Assembly (NCBI GenBank): GCA_021775735.1
Contig: JAJFHG010000041.1
Location: 168,511 to 232,510 of the forward strand
Direction: 5' to 3'
Source of the DNA: Hyphomicrobiaceae bacterium
GTDB taxonomy: Bacteria > Pseudomonadota > Alphaproteobacteria > Rhizobiales > Hyphomicrobiaceae
DNA: 64,000 nucleotides
Shown here: piece after piece, positions 10,259-18,507 of the stretch
Layout of the letters: each line of letters starts with the position of its first letter
How positions within the stretch are numbered: position 1 is the first letter of the stretch
The notes under the pieces: generated by a model
What the model was told of the DNA's origin: nothing
What the model saw: only the letters and a program-made list of their open reading frames with translations
Databases searched by the model: none
Translations under genes and position numbers: made by a program

Positions 10259-10567
10259 ATGTGCTCCTTAATTGGTCGACCCACATTCCCCAAAGTCGTG
10301 TGAGTCCCAAAATCATGTTGTACCAACACGTCCTAAAATTGTGCTGGGCTTCCCACACGGCAAAAACCAAACGTGGGGTGTTTTCTGACTGGCCCGCTGT
10401 GCCAGAGGCCACGGACCGGATTTAGATTTGAACGTACAATTGCCGACTGTGCAGGCACAGCCGGACGCATTTCGCCCGTTCAAAGAATTTCTGGGTTTGT
10501 TGTGATGTCGCCTGGAGGGGCCTCGCCCCACCGGTTTGATTTTGAAGCTGCCGCAAGGCAAACACTT
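10259..10567 (-). other. rpsA leader / cmk-rpsA intergenic region
   Basis: There is a 309-bp gap between cmk and rpsA with no convincing gene. It holds the rpsA ribosome-binding site and several inverted repeats, for example CTGTGC-AG-GCACAG at 10447-10460 and a looser CCCAC...GTGGG pair near 10351-10376. Long structured leaders of rpsA are used for S1 autoregulation in other bacteria; that use here is inference. Confidence 0.4.
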
Positions 10568-11194
10568 CTACCGGCCGATCTTCCTCTTGATCTCTCCGAC
10601 AGCGACGTCGAATGCGGCATCTATATCCAACTCGGTGGTATCAAGCAAGATCGCGCCGCCATCTTGTTTCAGCGGCGCATCAGCGCGGCCACTATCGCGG
10701 GCATCCCTGGCCAAAATGAGCTCCAATACCTCCGCTTCAGTCATCTCAAGGCCCCGGGATTGGTATTCCAGATGGCGCCGCTTGGCGCGGGCCTCAGGGG
10801 TGGCGGTGACGAAGATCTTCACATCAGCATTGGGGCAAACGACCGTTGCAATGTCGCGACCGTCAAGCACAGCACCTGGGCTCTGGCCGGCAAACCAGCG
10901 CTGATACGCTAACAAAGCCGCCCGTACTTCCGGGATTTTGGCAACCACCGAGGCGCCTTCCCCGACATCGGCTCGGCGCAGATCTGGATCATCCAGCCGG
11001 GCTGTATCAAGGGTCCGAGCCAGGGCCACCGCGGCCCAGACATCATGAAGCTTCAGCCTGCGGTCGAGCAGCGACAGTGCAACAGCACGATAGAGCAAAC
11101 CGGTATCGAGACTATGCAGCCCATAGTGTGCGGCGATGCGCTTGGAGAGCGTACCCTTGCCGGAGGCAGCCGGACCATCAAGTGCAATGATCAT
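10568..11194 (-). CDS. cmk: Cytidylate kinase
   Basis: Phosphorylates CMP and dCMP in pyrimidine nucleotide supply. The P-loop 'GPAASGKGT' starts at residue 7, 'LDTGLLYRAVAL' is the NMP-binding segment, and 'VLDGRDIATVVCPNADVKIFVTA' is the conserved core. The length of 208 residues is normal. The start codon overlaps the aroA stop as ATGA, so it is translationally coupled to aroA. rpsA follows. Confidence 0.97.
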   Translation of the reverse strand: MIIALDGPAASGKGTLSKRIAAHYGLHSLDTGLLYRAVALSLLDRRLKLHDVWAAVALARTLDTARLDDPDLRRADVGEGASVVAKIPEVRAALLAYQRWFAGQSPGAVLDGRDIATVVCPNADVKIFVTATPEARAKRRHLEYQSRGLEMTEAEVLELILARDARDSGRADAPLKQDGGAILLDTTELDIDAAFDVAVGEIKRKIGR

Positions 11195-12639
11195 GAGCCT
11201 GCCACCCCAGTTTCGCCGAGCTTGCCGCCAACCTCTGTCAATAGTCCACGAAACTCAGGAAAGCTGGTATTAATCATGGTGATATCATCAACGGTCACCG
11301 CCCGCTCACTGGCCAGCCCCATCACCAAAAACGCCATCGCCAGACGATGATCGAGATGCGTTGCAACGAGACCGCCGCCCGGCACCGTGTCCATCCCGTG
11401 TACCGTTAGGCTGTCCTCACCCACCGCAACGCGCACTCCGTTGGCTTTAAGCCCGTCTGCGGTTGCACTTAGTCGATCGCTTTCTTTGACTTTGAGTTCG
11501 CCAAGTCCAAGCATTGTTGTCGTGCCTGATGCGAATGCAGCCAGTACCGCCAAGATTGGGTATTCATCAATCATGCTTGGTGCACGCTCGGCAGGAACGG
11601 TTACGCCTGAGAGTTTTGATGACCGCGCACATATGTCTGCAACGGGCTCTCCACCGGCTTCACGCTGGTTATGCAGCGTGATGTCTGCACCCATCTCTTT
11701 TAGAGTTTCAAACAACCCAACGCGGGCGGGATTGATCAACACACCTTCAATCGTGATTTCTGAGTTCGGAACTAAAATGGCTGCTGCAATCAAAAACGCT
11801 GCAGAACTTGGGTCCCCTGGCACTGTGATCGACTGACCGTCCAACTCATGCGGACCTGTCATTTCAATCTGACGTCCGCCTTGCCCATCGTTAAGATCAG
11901 ATATCTTGATGTTGGCGCCAAAAGCTTGAAGCAGCCGCTCGGTGTGGTCACGTGTTGGCACGGGCTCAATAACCGTCGTTCGTCCCTGCCCCATGAGAGC
12001 CGCCAAAAGAATTGCACTTTTCACCTGCGCGGATGCAACCGGCAAGGTGTAGGTAATCGGCAGCGGGTCTGCCGTGCCACGCACAGTTATCGGCAACGTG
12101 GCCTGATCGGGCTCAATCACCTCAAGCCCCATCTGTTGCAGAGGCGTCAGAACACGGCCCATGGGCCGCTTTGACAACGAATGATCACCTTCCATCCGCA
12201 CTTCAATATCGTGGCCTGCAATCACGCCCATCATCAAACGTGTACCGGTCCCTGAATTGCCAAAGTCGATGGCACCATCTGGTGCAACCAAGCCACCAAC
12301 CCCGCAGCCTGTCACTTTCCAACGCCCTTCGCCCAGTGGCTCAATTTTGGCGCCCAGCGCGCGTACTGCATCTGCCGTTGCGATCACATCTGAGGATTCT
12401 AAGAGCCCCTCAATGTCGGTGTGCCCCAAGGCCAAAGCACCAAAGATCAACGCCCGATGGGAAATCGATTTATCTCCTGGAACACGAATACGACCGGAGA
12501 GTGCATCTGATTTAGACGATGAGAGGGGGTGATGATCGGCAGGTGTCACGGGCCAGACTGGCGCTCCATCATGAGGCTTAGGTGCTTCGTTTTCAGCAAT
12601 AATTAGGTTTGCGGCATAGAGCCCACAGCGGCCACCCAT
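11191..12639 (-). CDS. aroA: 3-phosphoshikimate 1-carboxyvinyltransferase (EPSP synthase)
   Basis: The sixth step of the shikimate pathway: it joins phosphoenolpyruvate to shikimate 3-phosphate. Signatures are 'VPGDKSISHRAL', 'DFGNSGTGTRLMMG', 'RPMGRVLTPL', 'ASAQVKSAILLA', 'RAPSMIDEYPILAV' and 'RVKESDRL'-type 'KVKESDRLSA'. The overall sequence resembles the CP4-type (class II) enzymes, but it has Gly in 'GNSGT' at the position that is Ala in the CP4 enzyme. The 482-residue form from the ATG at 12639 has a ~45-residue leader; a GTG at 12549 would give a more usual N terminus, so the start is uncertain. It is coupled to cmk by a 4-bp overlap. Confidence 0.95.
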   Translation of the reverse strand: MGGRCGLYAANLIIAENEAPKPHDGAPVWPVTPADHHPLSSSKSDALSGRIRVPGDKSISHRALIFGALALGHTDIEGLLESSDVIATADAVRALGAKIEPLGEGRWKVTGCGVGGLVAPDGAIDFGNSGTGTRLMMGVIAGHDIEVRMEGDHSLSKRPMGRVLTPLQQMGLEVIEPDQATLPITVRGTADPLPITYTLPVASAQVKSAILLAALMGQGRTTVIEPVPTRDHTERLLQAFGANIKISDLNDGQGGRQIEMTGPHELDGQSITVPGDPSSAAFLIAAAILVPNSEITIEGVLINPARVGLFETLKEMGADITLHNQREAGGEPVADICARSSKLSGVTVPAERAPSMIDEYPILAVLAAFASGTTTMLGLGELKVKESDRLSATADGLKANGVRVAVGEDSLTVHGMDTVPGGGLVATHLDHRLAMAFLVMGLASERAVTVDDITMINTSFPEFRGLLTEVGGKLGETGVAGS

Positions 12640-12796
12640 GTCAACGTCGCCTGGATGGGGCCAAACTGAGCGCCCACCTCACTCTACGGGTTTTACACGC
12701 TGGATCGTGGCAGGACACTTTAGCCCTGGTTTTGACAGCCACGATGCGATATGGCAGAGGGCTCAAAAATTCCGACGATGAGAGGATGAGGATATC

Positions 12797-13174
12797 ATGG
12801 CCAGCAAAGCTGCGCGCGGGACAAAGCGCACCTGCCAGAATGACGATTGTGGATCGCGCTTTTATGATCTCAATCGCGATCCAATTGTCTGCCCGATCTG
12901 CGATTCTGAATATGTGGTCGCGACAGCGCCAGAACCTGAACCTGAGCCTGAGCCGGTCAAGGAAGAAGTGAAAGAAAAACCCGCTGAAGCCAAAGCTGAG
13001 AGTGGTGATGCTTTAGATGCCGCTGAGTCCATTGAAGATATCGAAGACAGTGACGACATTGACAGTGATGATGACAATGACACGTTCCTGGCAACTGATG
13101 ATGACCAGGACGATACCGTTGTACCTGAGGTCATTGTTGGCTCGACCAAAAAAGGGGCGGCCGAAGATACCTAG
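12797..13174 (+). CDS. Small zinc-ribbon acidic protein, TIGR02300 family
   Basis: A 125-residue protein of unknown function, conserved in alphaproteobacteria next to aroA. The N-terminal ~45 residues form a compact zinc ribbon: 'CQNDDCG' and 'CPICDSEY' around the family signature 'FYDLNRDPIVCP'. The rest is a disordered tail: alternating Pro-Glu ('EPEPEPEP') and then runs of Asp. The start is supported by GAGGATATC ahead of the ATG. It is divergent from aroA and precedes tRNA-Ala. The low-complexity tail makes the ORFs in other frames here spurious. Confidence 0.85.
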   Translation: MASKAARGTKRTCQNDDCGSRFYDLNRDPIVCPICDSEYVVATAPEPEPEPEPVKEEVKEKPAEAKAESGDALDAAESIEDIEDSDDIDSDDDNDTFLATDDDQDDTVVPEVIVGSTKKGAAEDT

Positions 13175-13344
13175 CGCCTGCCACCCAAAGTCTCCTGGAG
13201 CTCTTTAAGTCACGTGTGAAGACACACAGACATACCGCCACTTCCAGCTTGAATGTTGACAGTGATCGGCTTAAGGACACATCTTCAGGTCTACGAACTT
13301 TTGCGGCCCACTGGCCGAGACACATGAGTTCCCAACCCAAAAAC

Positions 13345-13420
<76 letters not shown>

Positions 13421-13862
13421 TTTTCCTTTGCGCGACGCCGCCCGCCAACCCATCGCGCGGGTTTCGGTTCGAGGTTCCTGCTCTCACCTCCACCATAATT
13501 ATGGAAATTAAACTTCCCCACTAAAACCTAACATGGTCGGTTCGACCACTTGGGTGGACGTTCAAAAAATCTGAACCAAATTCAGCAGCCTGCTATCGCC
13601 TCAATTGCGGACGATGCACCGCGCCGCGCGAAGGTCTCTGACACTGTTTCGTCGCGCGCTGACCCGATGGGTATACCTGCCTAATCGCCAGATGTCGGTA
13701 CGGATAACGAAACACCAGCAGAGCCACCTAAATCCATGTGGGCGCGGCCCTGTGAACCAAAGTTTGACGTCTGAACCCTCGAGCGAAGCTCCGCCTGTAA
13801 GGCTGACATCTCCGCCGGTGGTAACCAACTTGCTGTCGTCCGTCGCACATGTGTGTTGATTA
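13421..13862. other. 442-bp gap after tRNA-Ala
   Basis: No convincing gene is seen. Short open frames here have no homologous-looking motifs and no ribosome-binding site. The stretch lies inside the segment bounded by tRNA-Ala and its 3' remnant, so it is probably accessory DNA. Confidence 0.4.
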
Positions 13863-14915
13863 ATGATAGCTTTTGAAAAATGTTGGCGTGTCTATAGCGG
13901 AGTTTGGAGTGATAAATTCCTTGAAACGTTTCTTAAATCTGGGATGACCGTGATGCTTGGGCACATTGATCGGCAGGCACTGCGCCGCCAGATTTACAAA
14001 TGTAATTTCGCTGCGACGTCCGATATTAGGCGCCGGCATCGCCATCTTGATGCTGAAGCACGCGCGAAATTGAGTGATTTCACCAAAAAGCACTATTCAA
14101 ACGTGAGTGATGAAGGCGATCTTGATGCCGCGTTAGCTGGCGCATTGATCGAAGACCGTTACGCAAACATTCCTTGGCTCAATGCAGCATTGCCTTTGGA
14201 TGGTGCCCAAATTCTTGAGATTGGCTGTGGAACAGGCGAATCAACGCTCGCTCTTGCAGAGCAAGGCGCAATCGTCACCGGGTTGGATGTTGATGATCAT
14301 GCAATGCAGGTCGCTGACGAGCGATTGAAGCTGCATGATCTCAAAGCCGAGTTTGTGTGTGGCAATGCGTGTGATCTAGAGACACGCCTTCCCGGCAAAA
14401 AATTTGATGCCATCATTTTCTTTGCCTCCCTTGAACATATGACGCATCAAGAGCGATGCACTGCCATCGCTTCGACCTGGGACATGGTCCGGCCAGGCGG
14501 AATTTGGAGCGTTATCGAAGCACCAAATCGCCTATGGTTTTGGGACGGGCACACTTCGATGAGCAATTTCTACAACTGGCTTCCTGATGATCTTGCTTGG
14601 CAGTGGGCACGACACGCCAAACGTGAAGCATTTTCCGAGGCCATTGATAGCGCCGCCGAAATCAACGGCGAGCTGTTGGCCCGTTGGGGTCGCGGTGTCT
14701 CATTTCACGAATTTGATGTGGTGTTTGGTGATGCACGAAAACTCGACATTGTAAGTGACAAAACCGGATTTTTAAGGCGATCTAATCCATTCATGTTCGG
14801 GCACGGGTTGCTTTCACGCTCGGCACGTTACGAACGTTTTTTGCAACGGCTGGAGACCGGGCTTCATCCTGGCTTTTTTCGTCAGTATTTGGATATTATT
14901 ATTCGTAAGTCTTAG
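13863..14915 (+). CDS. Class I SAM-dependent methyltransferase
   Basis: A 350-residue protein with a Rossmann-type methyltransferase domain in its middle: motif I 'ILEIGCGTGESTLALAEQGA' (about residues 116-135), the acidic residue ending strand 2 in 'VTGLDVDDHAM', 'CGNACDL' and 'FDAIIFFASLEHM' as motifs III-IV. The substrate is unknown. The N-terminal ~80 residues and the C-terminal third are not recognised. The start is uncertain: ATG 13863 has a poor ribosome-binding site, and ATG codons at 13944 and 13953 are alternatives that keep the domain. It sits alone between tRNA-Ala and a tRNA-Ala 3' remnant, which suggests acquisition by transfer. Confidence 0.8.
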   Translation: MIAFEKCWRVYSGVWSDKFLETFLKSGMTVMLGHIDRQALRRQIYKCNFAATSDIRRRHRHLDAEARAKLSDFTKKHYSNVSDEGDLDAALAGALIEDRYANIPWLNAALPLDGAQILEIGCGTGESTLALAEQGAIVTGLDVDDHAMQVADERLKLHDLKAEFVCGNACDLETRLPGKKFDAIIFFASLEHMTHQERCTAIASTWDMVRPGGIWSVIEAPNRLWFWDGHTSMSNFYNWLPDDLAWQWARHAKREAFSEAIDSAAEINGELLARWGRGVSFHEFDVVFGDARKLDIVSDKTGFLRRSNPFMFGHGLLSRSARYERFLQRLETGLHPGFFRQYLDIIIRKS

Positions 14916-15040
14916 GTCCGCTTTGGGTCAAACCAAGACAACGGCCTTACTCCAAATTTCAAGTATGTCTAGGGCCACCAATTTCAGCATTTGCTTTTTT
15001 GCCCGCACGTCTCTGCCCGCGCGTCTTGAAAGCGTGTGAA

Positions 15041-15085
15041 ATGGTGTTGTAGAGGTCAGGGAGACACCTCCCCTCAATCCCACCA
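15041..15085 (+). pseudogene. Decayed copy of the tRNA-Ala 3' half (possible old attachment site)
   Basis: The 45 bases align without gaps to the last 45 bases of tRNA-Ala at 13376-13420, with 33 identities. These include an unbroken 15-base core TTGTAGAGGTCAGGG and a terminal CCACCA-like end (CCCACCA). The 5' half of the tRNA is absent, so it cannot be functional. A 3'-end tRNA duplicate downstream of the intact tRNA, in the same orientation, is the typical mark of integration into a tRNA gene. Confidence 0.7.
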
Positions 15086-15320
15086 GCTCTAGATTTCCCT
15101 TGTCAACGTGATCAAAAATCTTGAACAAACCGATCGTTTCTGGTGTTCGATGATCCCCGCCAGGCACCTTGAAACATTTTGTGTCAACTCATGAATGGAA
15201 GATTTCGGGATCGTTGTCGCCAGCTGAGAAGCGAAGATGAGACCTAATTCCTCTATGAGACAAATCAATGCAATGTCCTTACGATTGTGATGTCAGACAG
15301 GGTACTGGTCGCAGTTAAAA
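15086..15320. other. Gap between tRNA remnant and nnrU-type gene
   Basis: Together with 14916-15040, this makes about 400 bp without a gene. Apart from the tRNA remnant nothing recognisable was seen. It must contain the promoter of the following gene. Confidence 0.35.
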
Positions 15321-16046
15321 ATGACAGGAGCCAACCTTCCGATCATGGACTGGATTGAATTCATTTCAGCAGGACTTTTGTTCCTCGCCTCACATCGGTT
15401 GCCGACGATCGTCAGCGTTCGAAAACAGCTTGTGGGTGTGGTGGGCGAGCGGGGTTTCCTCTGCGCCTACTCAGTGTTGTCCTTGATCTTGCTCGCCTGG
15501 CTCATTGCTGCTTCAGGGCGTGCACCGTTTGTCGCGTTGTGGGGGCCTGCGCCCTGGCACGCCTGGGTCGCAATCATCGCGATGCCAGCGGCGTGTCTGC
15601 TTGTGGCATTTTCAATTGGGACACCCAATCCCCTGAGTTTTGGCGGTGGAGATGAGCGGCGTTTCGATCCCCAAAGACCTGGTGCCGTCGGATTTGCGCG
15701 GCATGGTTTGCTGTCGGCACTTGCAGTCTGGTCCGTCGTACATCTCATTGCGAATGGCAACGTCGCGCATGTCGTGCTGTTTGGACTGTTCGCTCTATTC
15801 TCTGGCTACGGAATGCTCCTCATCGACAAGCGCAAACAGCGACAACTCGGCATGAAGCGCTGGCGCGAACTTGCCCATGCGACCTCACTTTGGCCGGGTC
15901 AATCACTTGTCACCGGACGTTGGCAGCCGCACCTGTGGCCTATTGGAGCTGACACGGTTAAGCGTCTCGCCGCTGCCGTAGCCCTCTACGTCTGCGCACT
16001 CTGGATGCACGAAAGCCTGATCGGTATGAACCCGCTGCCGGGATAG
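15321..16046 (+). CDS. nnrU: NnrU family membrane protein
   Basis: A polytopic inner-membrane protein of 241 residues (233 if started at the ATG 15345), with about six hydrophobic segments and the family's N-terminal 'SHRLPTIVSVRKQLVGVVGERGF' and central 'WGPAPWHAW' patterns. NnrU was named for its link to nitrite and nitric oxide reductase expression in Rhodobacter, and it belongs to the same superfamily as a plant carotene isomerase. Its molecular role is not settled. Here it is 36 kb from the nar operon and next to the accessory methyltransferase. The start is uncertain; an AGGAG lies just inside the longer version, 14 nt before the second ATG. Confidence 0.78.
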   Translation: MTGANLPIMDWIEFISAGLLFLASHRLPTIVSVRKQLVGVVGERGFLCAYSVLSLILLAWLIAASGRAPFVALWGPAPWHAWVAIIAMPAACLLVAFSIGTPNPLSFGGGDERRFDPQRPGAVGFARHGLLSALAVWSVVHLIANGNVAHVVLFGLFALFSGYGMLLIDKRKQRQLGMKRWRELAHATSLWPGQSLVTGRWQPHLWPIGADTVKRLAAAVALYVCALWMHESLIGMNPLPG

Positions 16047-16084
16047 TGTGCGGCCGAACACCTGATTTTTTGCGTCAACAGGCA

Positions 16085-16112
16085 TTGCTTTGTTCTTGTT
16101 TTGTTCTATAAT
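16085..16112 (+). promoter_or_regulatory. LexA-controlled promoter of the imu cassette
   Basis: A perfect alphaproteobacterial SOS operator, GTTC-N7-GTTC, lies at 16092-16106. It is exactly framed by a -35-like TTGCTT (16085-16090) and a consensus -10 TATAAT (16107-16112), with a 16-bp spacer. LexA bound here would cover the whole spacer and block RNA polymerase. Confidence 0.93.
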
Positions 16113-16118
16113 GCGTTT

Positions 16119-17027
16119 ATGCATTCTGAGACTTCAACCCACCGCCTCTCTAGGCCTTTTGAAACGTCCAAACAAACTCTTGGGCGTGAGGCAAAACTCG
16201 TCGCCTTGCGCACTTTGATTGCAGCAACCGAGAGACGGAGCATTCCAAGAGAAATCAAGGGTCGTGGAGAGGTCGGGCGAACACCTTGGTGCACGGGACC
16301 TTGGTGCATGGGCATGCCGGGTGTTGATGCCAACCTCCCAGCATGTGGTTTGAACCGTTATGGTGCGCACGTGTTTTCAGGCACCACCTATGGCGATACG
16401 ACAGCAGCTTCGGGTTTTGTTTTAGCTTTAATAAAACGGCTCGCAGACGTTTCGCAATCATTGTCAACGCCACCTATCCTTTGGTGTCAAACAGCTCACA
16501 TGCACAATGAACTTGGCCCCATCCACGCCATGGGGTTGAAGACTTTTGGACTTGATAAAGAGCGCTTCCTCTTTGTCCACGCGCATAAAAATAAAGATGC
16601 CTTATGGGCCTTGGAAGAAGGTGCGCGCTCATCAAGTTTACTTGCCGTCGTCGGGGAAGTCGGTGCGCTGTCTTTCACACAGACACGGCGACTGTCTTTA
16701 GCTGCGGCAGAGGGTGGAACACCTGTGTTACTCCTCAGAGCGCATCACGAACTAAGCGCAAGTGCTTTTGAAACACGTTGGCGTATTGCAGCAGCGCCAA
16801 GCGCCCCTGATCCATTTGTATCAAGCATTCCAGGCCGTCCGCGATGGCAGGTAGAACTTGTCGGTTGCCGTGGCAGCAAACCTGGATCATGGACTGTGGA
16901 GTGGAAGAATGAGACGCATCGTTTCTGTCTGGCTGAAAAATTTTCCTCTCGACCGCCTCAATTGGCAGATGCGCCAATCGGCACACCACAAATACACATC
17001 CTGCGAAAACGAGCTTCATCTGGATGA
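16119..17027 (+). CDS. imuA: SOS mutagenesis accessory protein ImuA
   Basis: The first gene of the imuA-imuB-dnaE2 mutasome, which performs error-prone synthesis across DNA lesions. ImuA is a RecA-like protein; this 302-residue version shows 'TTAASGFVLALIKRLA' and 'LLAVVGEVGALSFTQTRRLSLAAAEGGTPVLLLR', matching the family layout. The ATG at 16119 is chosen because the upstream TTG at 16101 would lie inside the LexA box. The -10 hexamer ends only six bases before this ATG, so the mRNA may be leaderless. The gene overlaps imuB by 119 bp. Confidence 0.9.
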   Translation: MHSETSTHRLSRPFETSKQTLGREAKLVALRTLIAATERRSIPREIKGRGEVGRTPWCTGPWCMGMPGVDANLPACGLNRYGAHVFSGTTYGDTTAASGFVLALIKRLADVSQSLSTPPILWCQTAHMHNELGPIHAMGLKTFGLDKERFLFVHAHKNKDALWALEEGARSSSLLAVVGEVGALSFTQTRRLSLAAAEGGTPVLLLRAHHELSASAFETRWRIAAAPSAPDPFVSSIPGRPRWQVELVGCRGSKPGSWTVEWKNETHRFCLAEKFSSRPPQLADAPIGTPQIHILRKRASSG

Positions 17028-18507
17028 GGCAACGCCCTTTGCACTGGTCCACAAACAGACAAATTGCTTGCAGATCGCAGCGATGAACAAAGCTGCCAGG
17101 CAGGGCAGTGTGCAACTTGGCATGCGGTTGACAGACGCCTGCTCGCTTCTGCCAACGCTCACGACGCAACCTTCTGATCCTGAAGCCGATGCCTGCTTGT
17201 TAAGAAAACTGGCCAATTGGTGTCAGCGCTATACCCCTGTTGTCAGCATTGATGGTGCAGACGGCCTTCTCCTCGACATCACAGGTGCAGCACATCTATG
17301 CGGTGGCGAGGAGCCGTTGCTTTCTGATCTTAAAAAGAGACTTTCTGAAATTGGCTTTGAAAATCAATTGGGGCTTGCAAAAACACCTGGTGCAGCCTGG
17401 GCCATTGCGCGCTTTGCACATGTTCAAACACTTGCAGAGCGCATTATCCCTTCTGGTGATCTGAAGGCCTTTCTTGCTCCGTTACCGATCGCATCGCTGC
17501 GCTTGGACGAAAACGCACTTTATCTTCTCAAGCGTTTCGGTCTGAAAACTGTTTCTGATCTTTGTCGCATTCCACGCGCCAGTCTGAAACGTCGGTTCCC
17601 TTCAAAAGAGGTTGGCGAAGCCGTCCTGCATCGGCTTGATCAGGCTTTGGGACAAGCGAACGAACCGCTGTTACCGCTCAAACCTGCACCCGCTTACCGC
17701 GAACACATCTCATACCCGGAACCAATTCTCGCAACCGAGAGTTTTCATCTTGGCTTACAAGATCTTTTGGAGCGCCTTTGTCAGCGCATGGAAAAGGATC
17801 GCAAAGGAACAACGGCTCTCACCTATGCAGCTTTTCACGCTGATGGTGGTGTTTCACAGATCTCGATCGCGACGGCAGCGCCTTCACGACACGTTCCCCA
17901 CTTGATGCATCTTTTTCATGATCGCATAGAAACGATCAATCCCGGCTTTGGGGTCGACCATCTTATTTTGTCTGCCGACACAGTCGAGACACTTACACCC
18001 GAACAACTTGCACTTACAGCATCTGCACCTGAACTCAGCGATAGTTATGGCGTGCATCAATTGATTGACCGGCTATCCAACCGGCTAGGTGCGAAAAATG
18101 TTCAACGTAGCATTGCTTGCGAAAGTCACATTCCAGAACGTGAGGAGCAACGTGTTCCGGCAATACAATCCACGGCTTCAGAAACGCAAACCTCGCCACC
18201 AAAACCCCTGCGACCTATTCGTCTACTTAATCGGCCTGAGCCAATCAAAGTGATGGCTGAATTCCCTGAAGGACCTCCAATGCGGTTCACCTGGCGTCGT
18301 GTGGCGCATCGGGTCGTGCGCGCTGAAGGGCCGGAACGCATCGCGCCAGAATGGTGGTCTGTGCCACGTAGGGAGAGACTTCGCACGCGCGACTACTATC
18401 GCGTTGAGGATGTGGAAGGGAGAAGGTTCTGGCTGTTCCGCGAGGGGCTTTATCGAGATCGTGAGCAGCATCTGCCAACATGGCACATCCATGGCTTGTT
18501 CACATGA
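16909..18507 (+). CDS. imuB: Y-family polymerase-like protein ImuB
   Basis: A 532-residue catalytically dead Y-family DNA polymerase that bridges ImuA, DnaE2 and the beta clamp. The N terminus 'RRIVSVWLKNFPLDRL' has no Asp where active polymerases have their first metal ligand. The second site reads 'VVSIDGADGLLLDI' in place of 'SIDE'. Both changes are typical of ImuB. A little-finger-like region and a C-terminal extension rich in Arg/Trp ('RFTWRRVAHRVVRAEGPERIAPEWW') follow. The ATG at 16909 (MRRIVSV) has GTGGAGTGGAAG ahead and lies within the imuA coding region. The stop overlaps dnaE2 as ATGA. Confidence 0.93.
   Translation: MRRIVSVWLKNFPLDRLNWQMRQSAHHKYTSCENELHLDEATPFALVHKQTNCLQIAAMNKAARQGSVQLGMRLTDACSLLPTLTTQPSDPEADACLLRKLANWCQRYTPVVSIDGADGLLLDITGAAHLCGGEEPLLSDLKKRLSEIGFENQLGLAKTPGAAWAIARFAHVQTLAERIIPSGDLKAFLAPLPIASLRLDENALYLLKRFGLKTVSDLCRIPRASLKRRFPSKEVGEAVLHRLDQALGQANEPLLPLKPAPAYREHISYPEPILATESFHLGLQDLLERLCQRMEKDRKGTTALTYAAFHADGGVSQISIATAAPSRHVPHLMHLFHDRIETINPGFGVDHLILSADTVETLTPEQLALTASAPELSDSYGVHQLIDRLSNRLGAKNVQRSIACESHIPEREEQRVPAIQSTASETQTSPPKPLRPIRLLNRPEPIKVMAEFPEGPPMRFTWRRVAHRVVRAEGPERIAPEWWSVPRRERLRTRDYYRVEDVEGRRFWLFREGLYRDREQHLPTWHIHGLFT

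Noticed and set aside
12609..12971. Plus-strand frame overlapping the start of the zinc-ribbon gene
   Set aside because: A shadow frame; its end is a low-complexity Ser/Arg run produced by the Pro-Glu repeat of the real gene.
13605..13859. 84-codon plus-strand frame between tRNA-Ala and the methyltransferase
   Set aside because: No ribosome-binding site, no recognisable motif, and an overlapping frame of similar length on the other strand; composition looks non-coding.
14928..15167. 79-codon minus-strand frame
   Set aside because: It runs across the tRNA-Ala remnant and has no motif or ribosome-binding site.
16101..16118. TTG start that would extend ImuA by six residues
   Set aside because: It lies inside the LexA box and -10 region, upstream of any transcription start.
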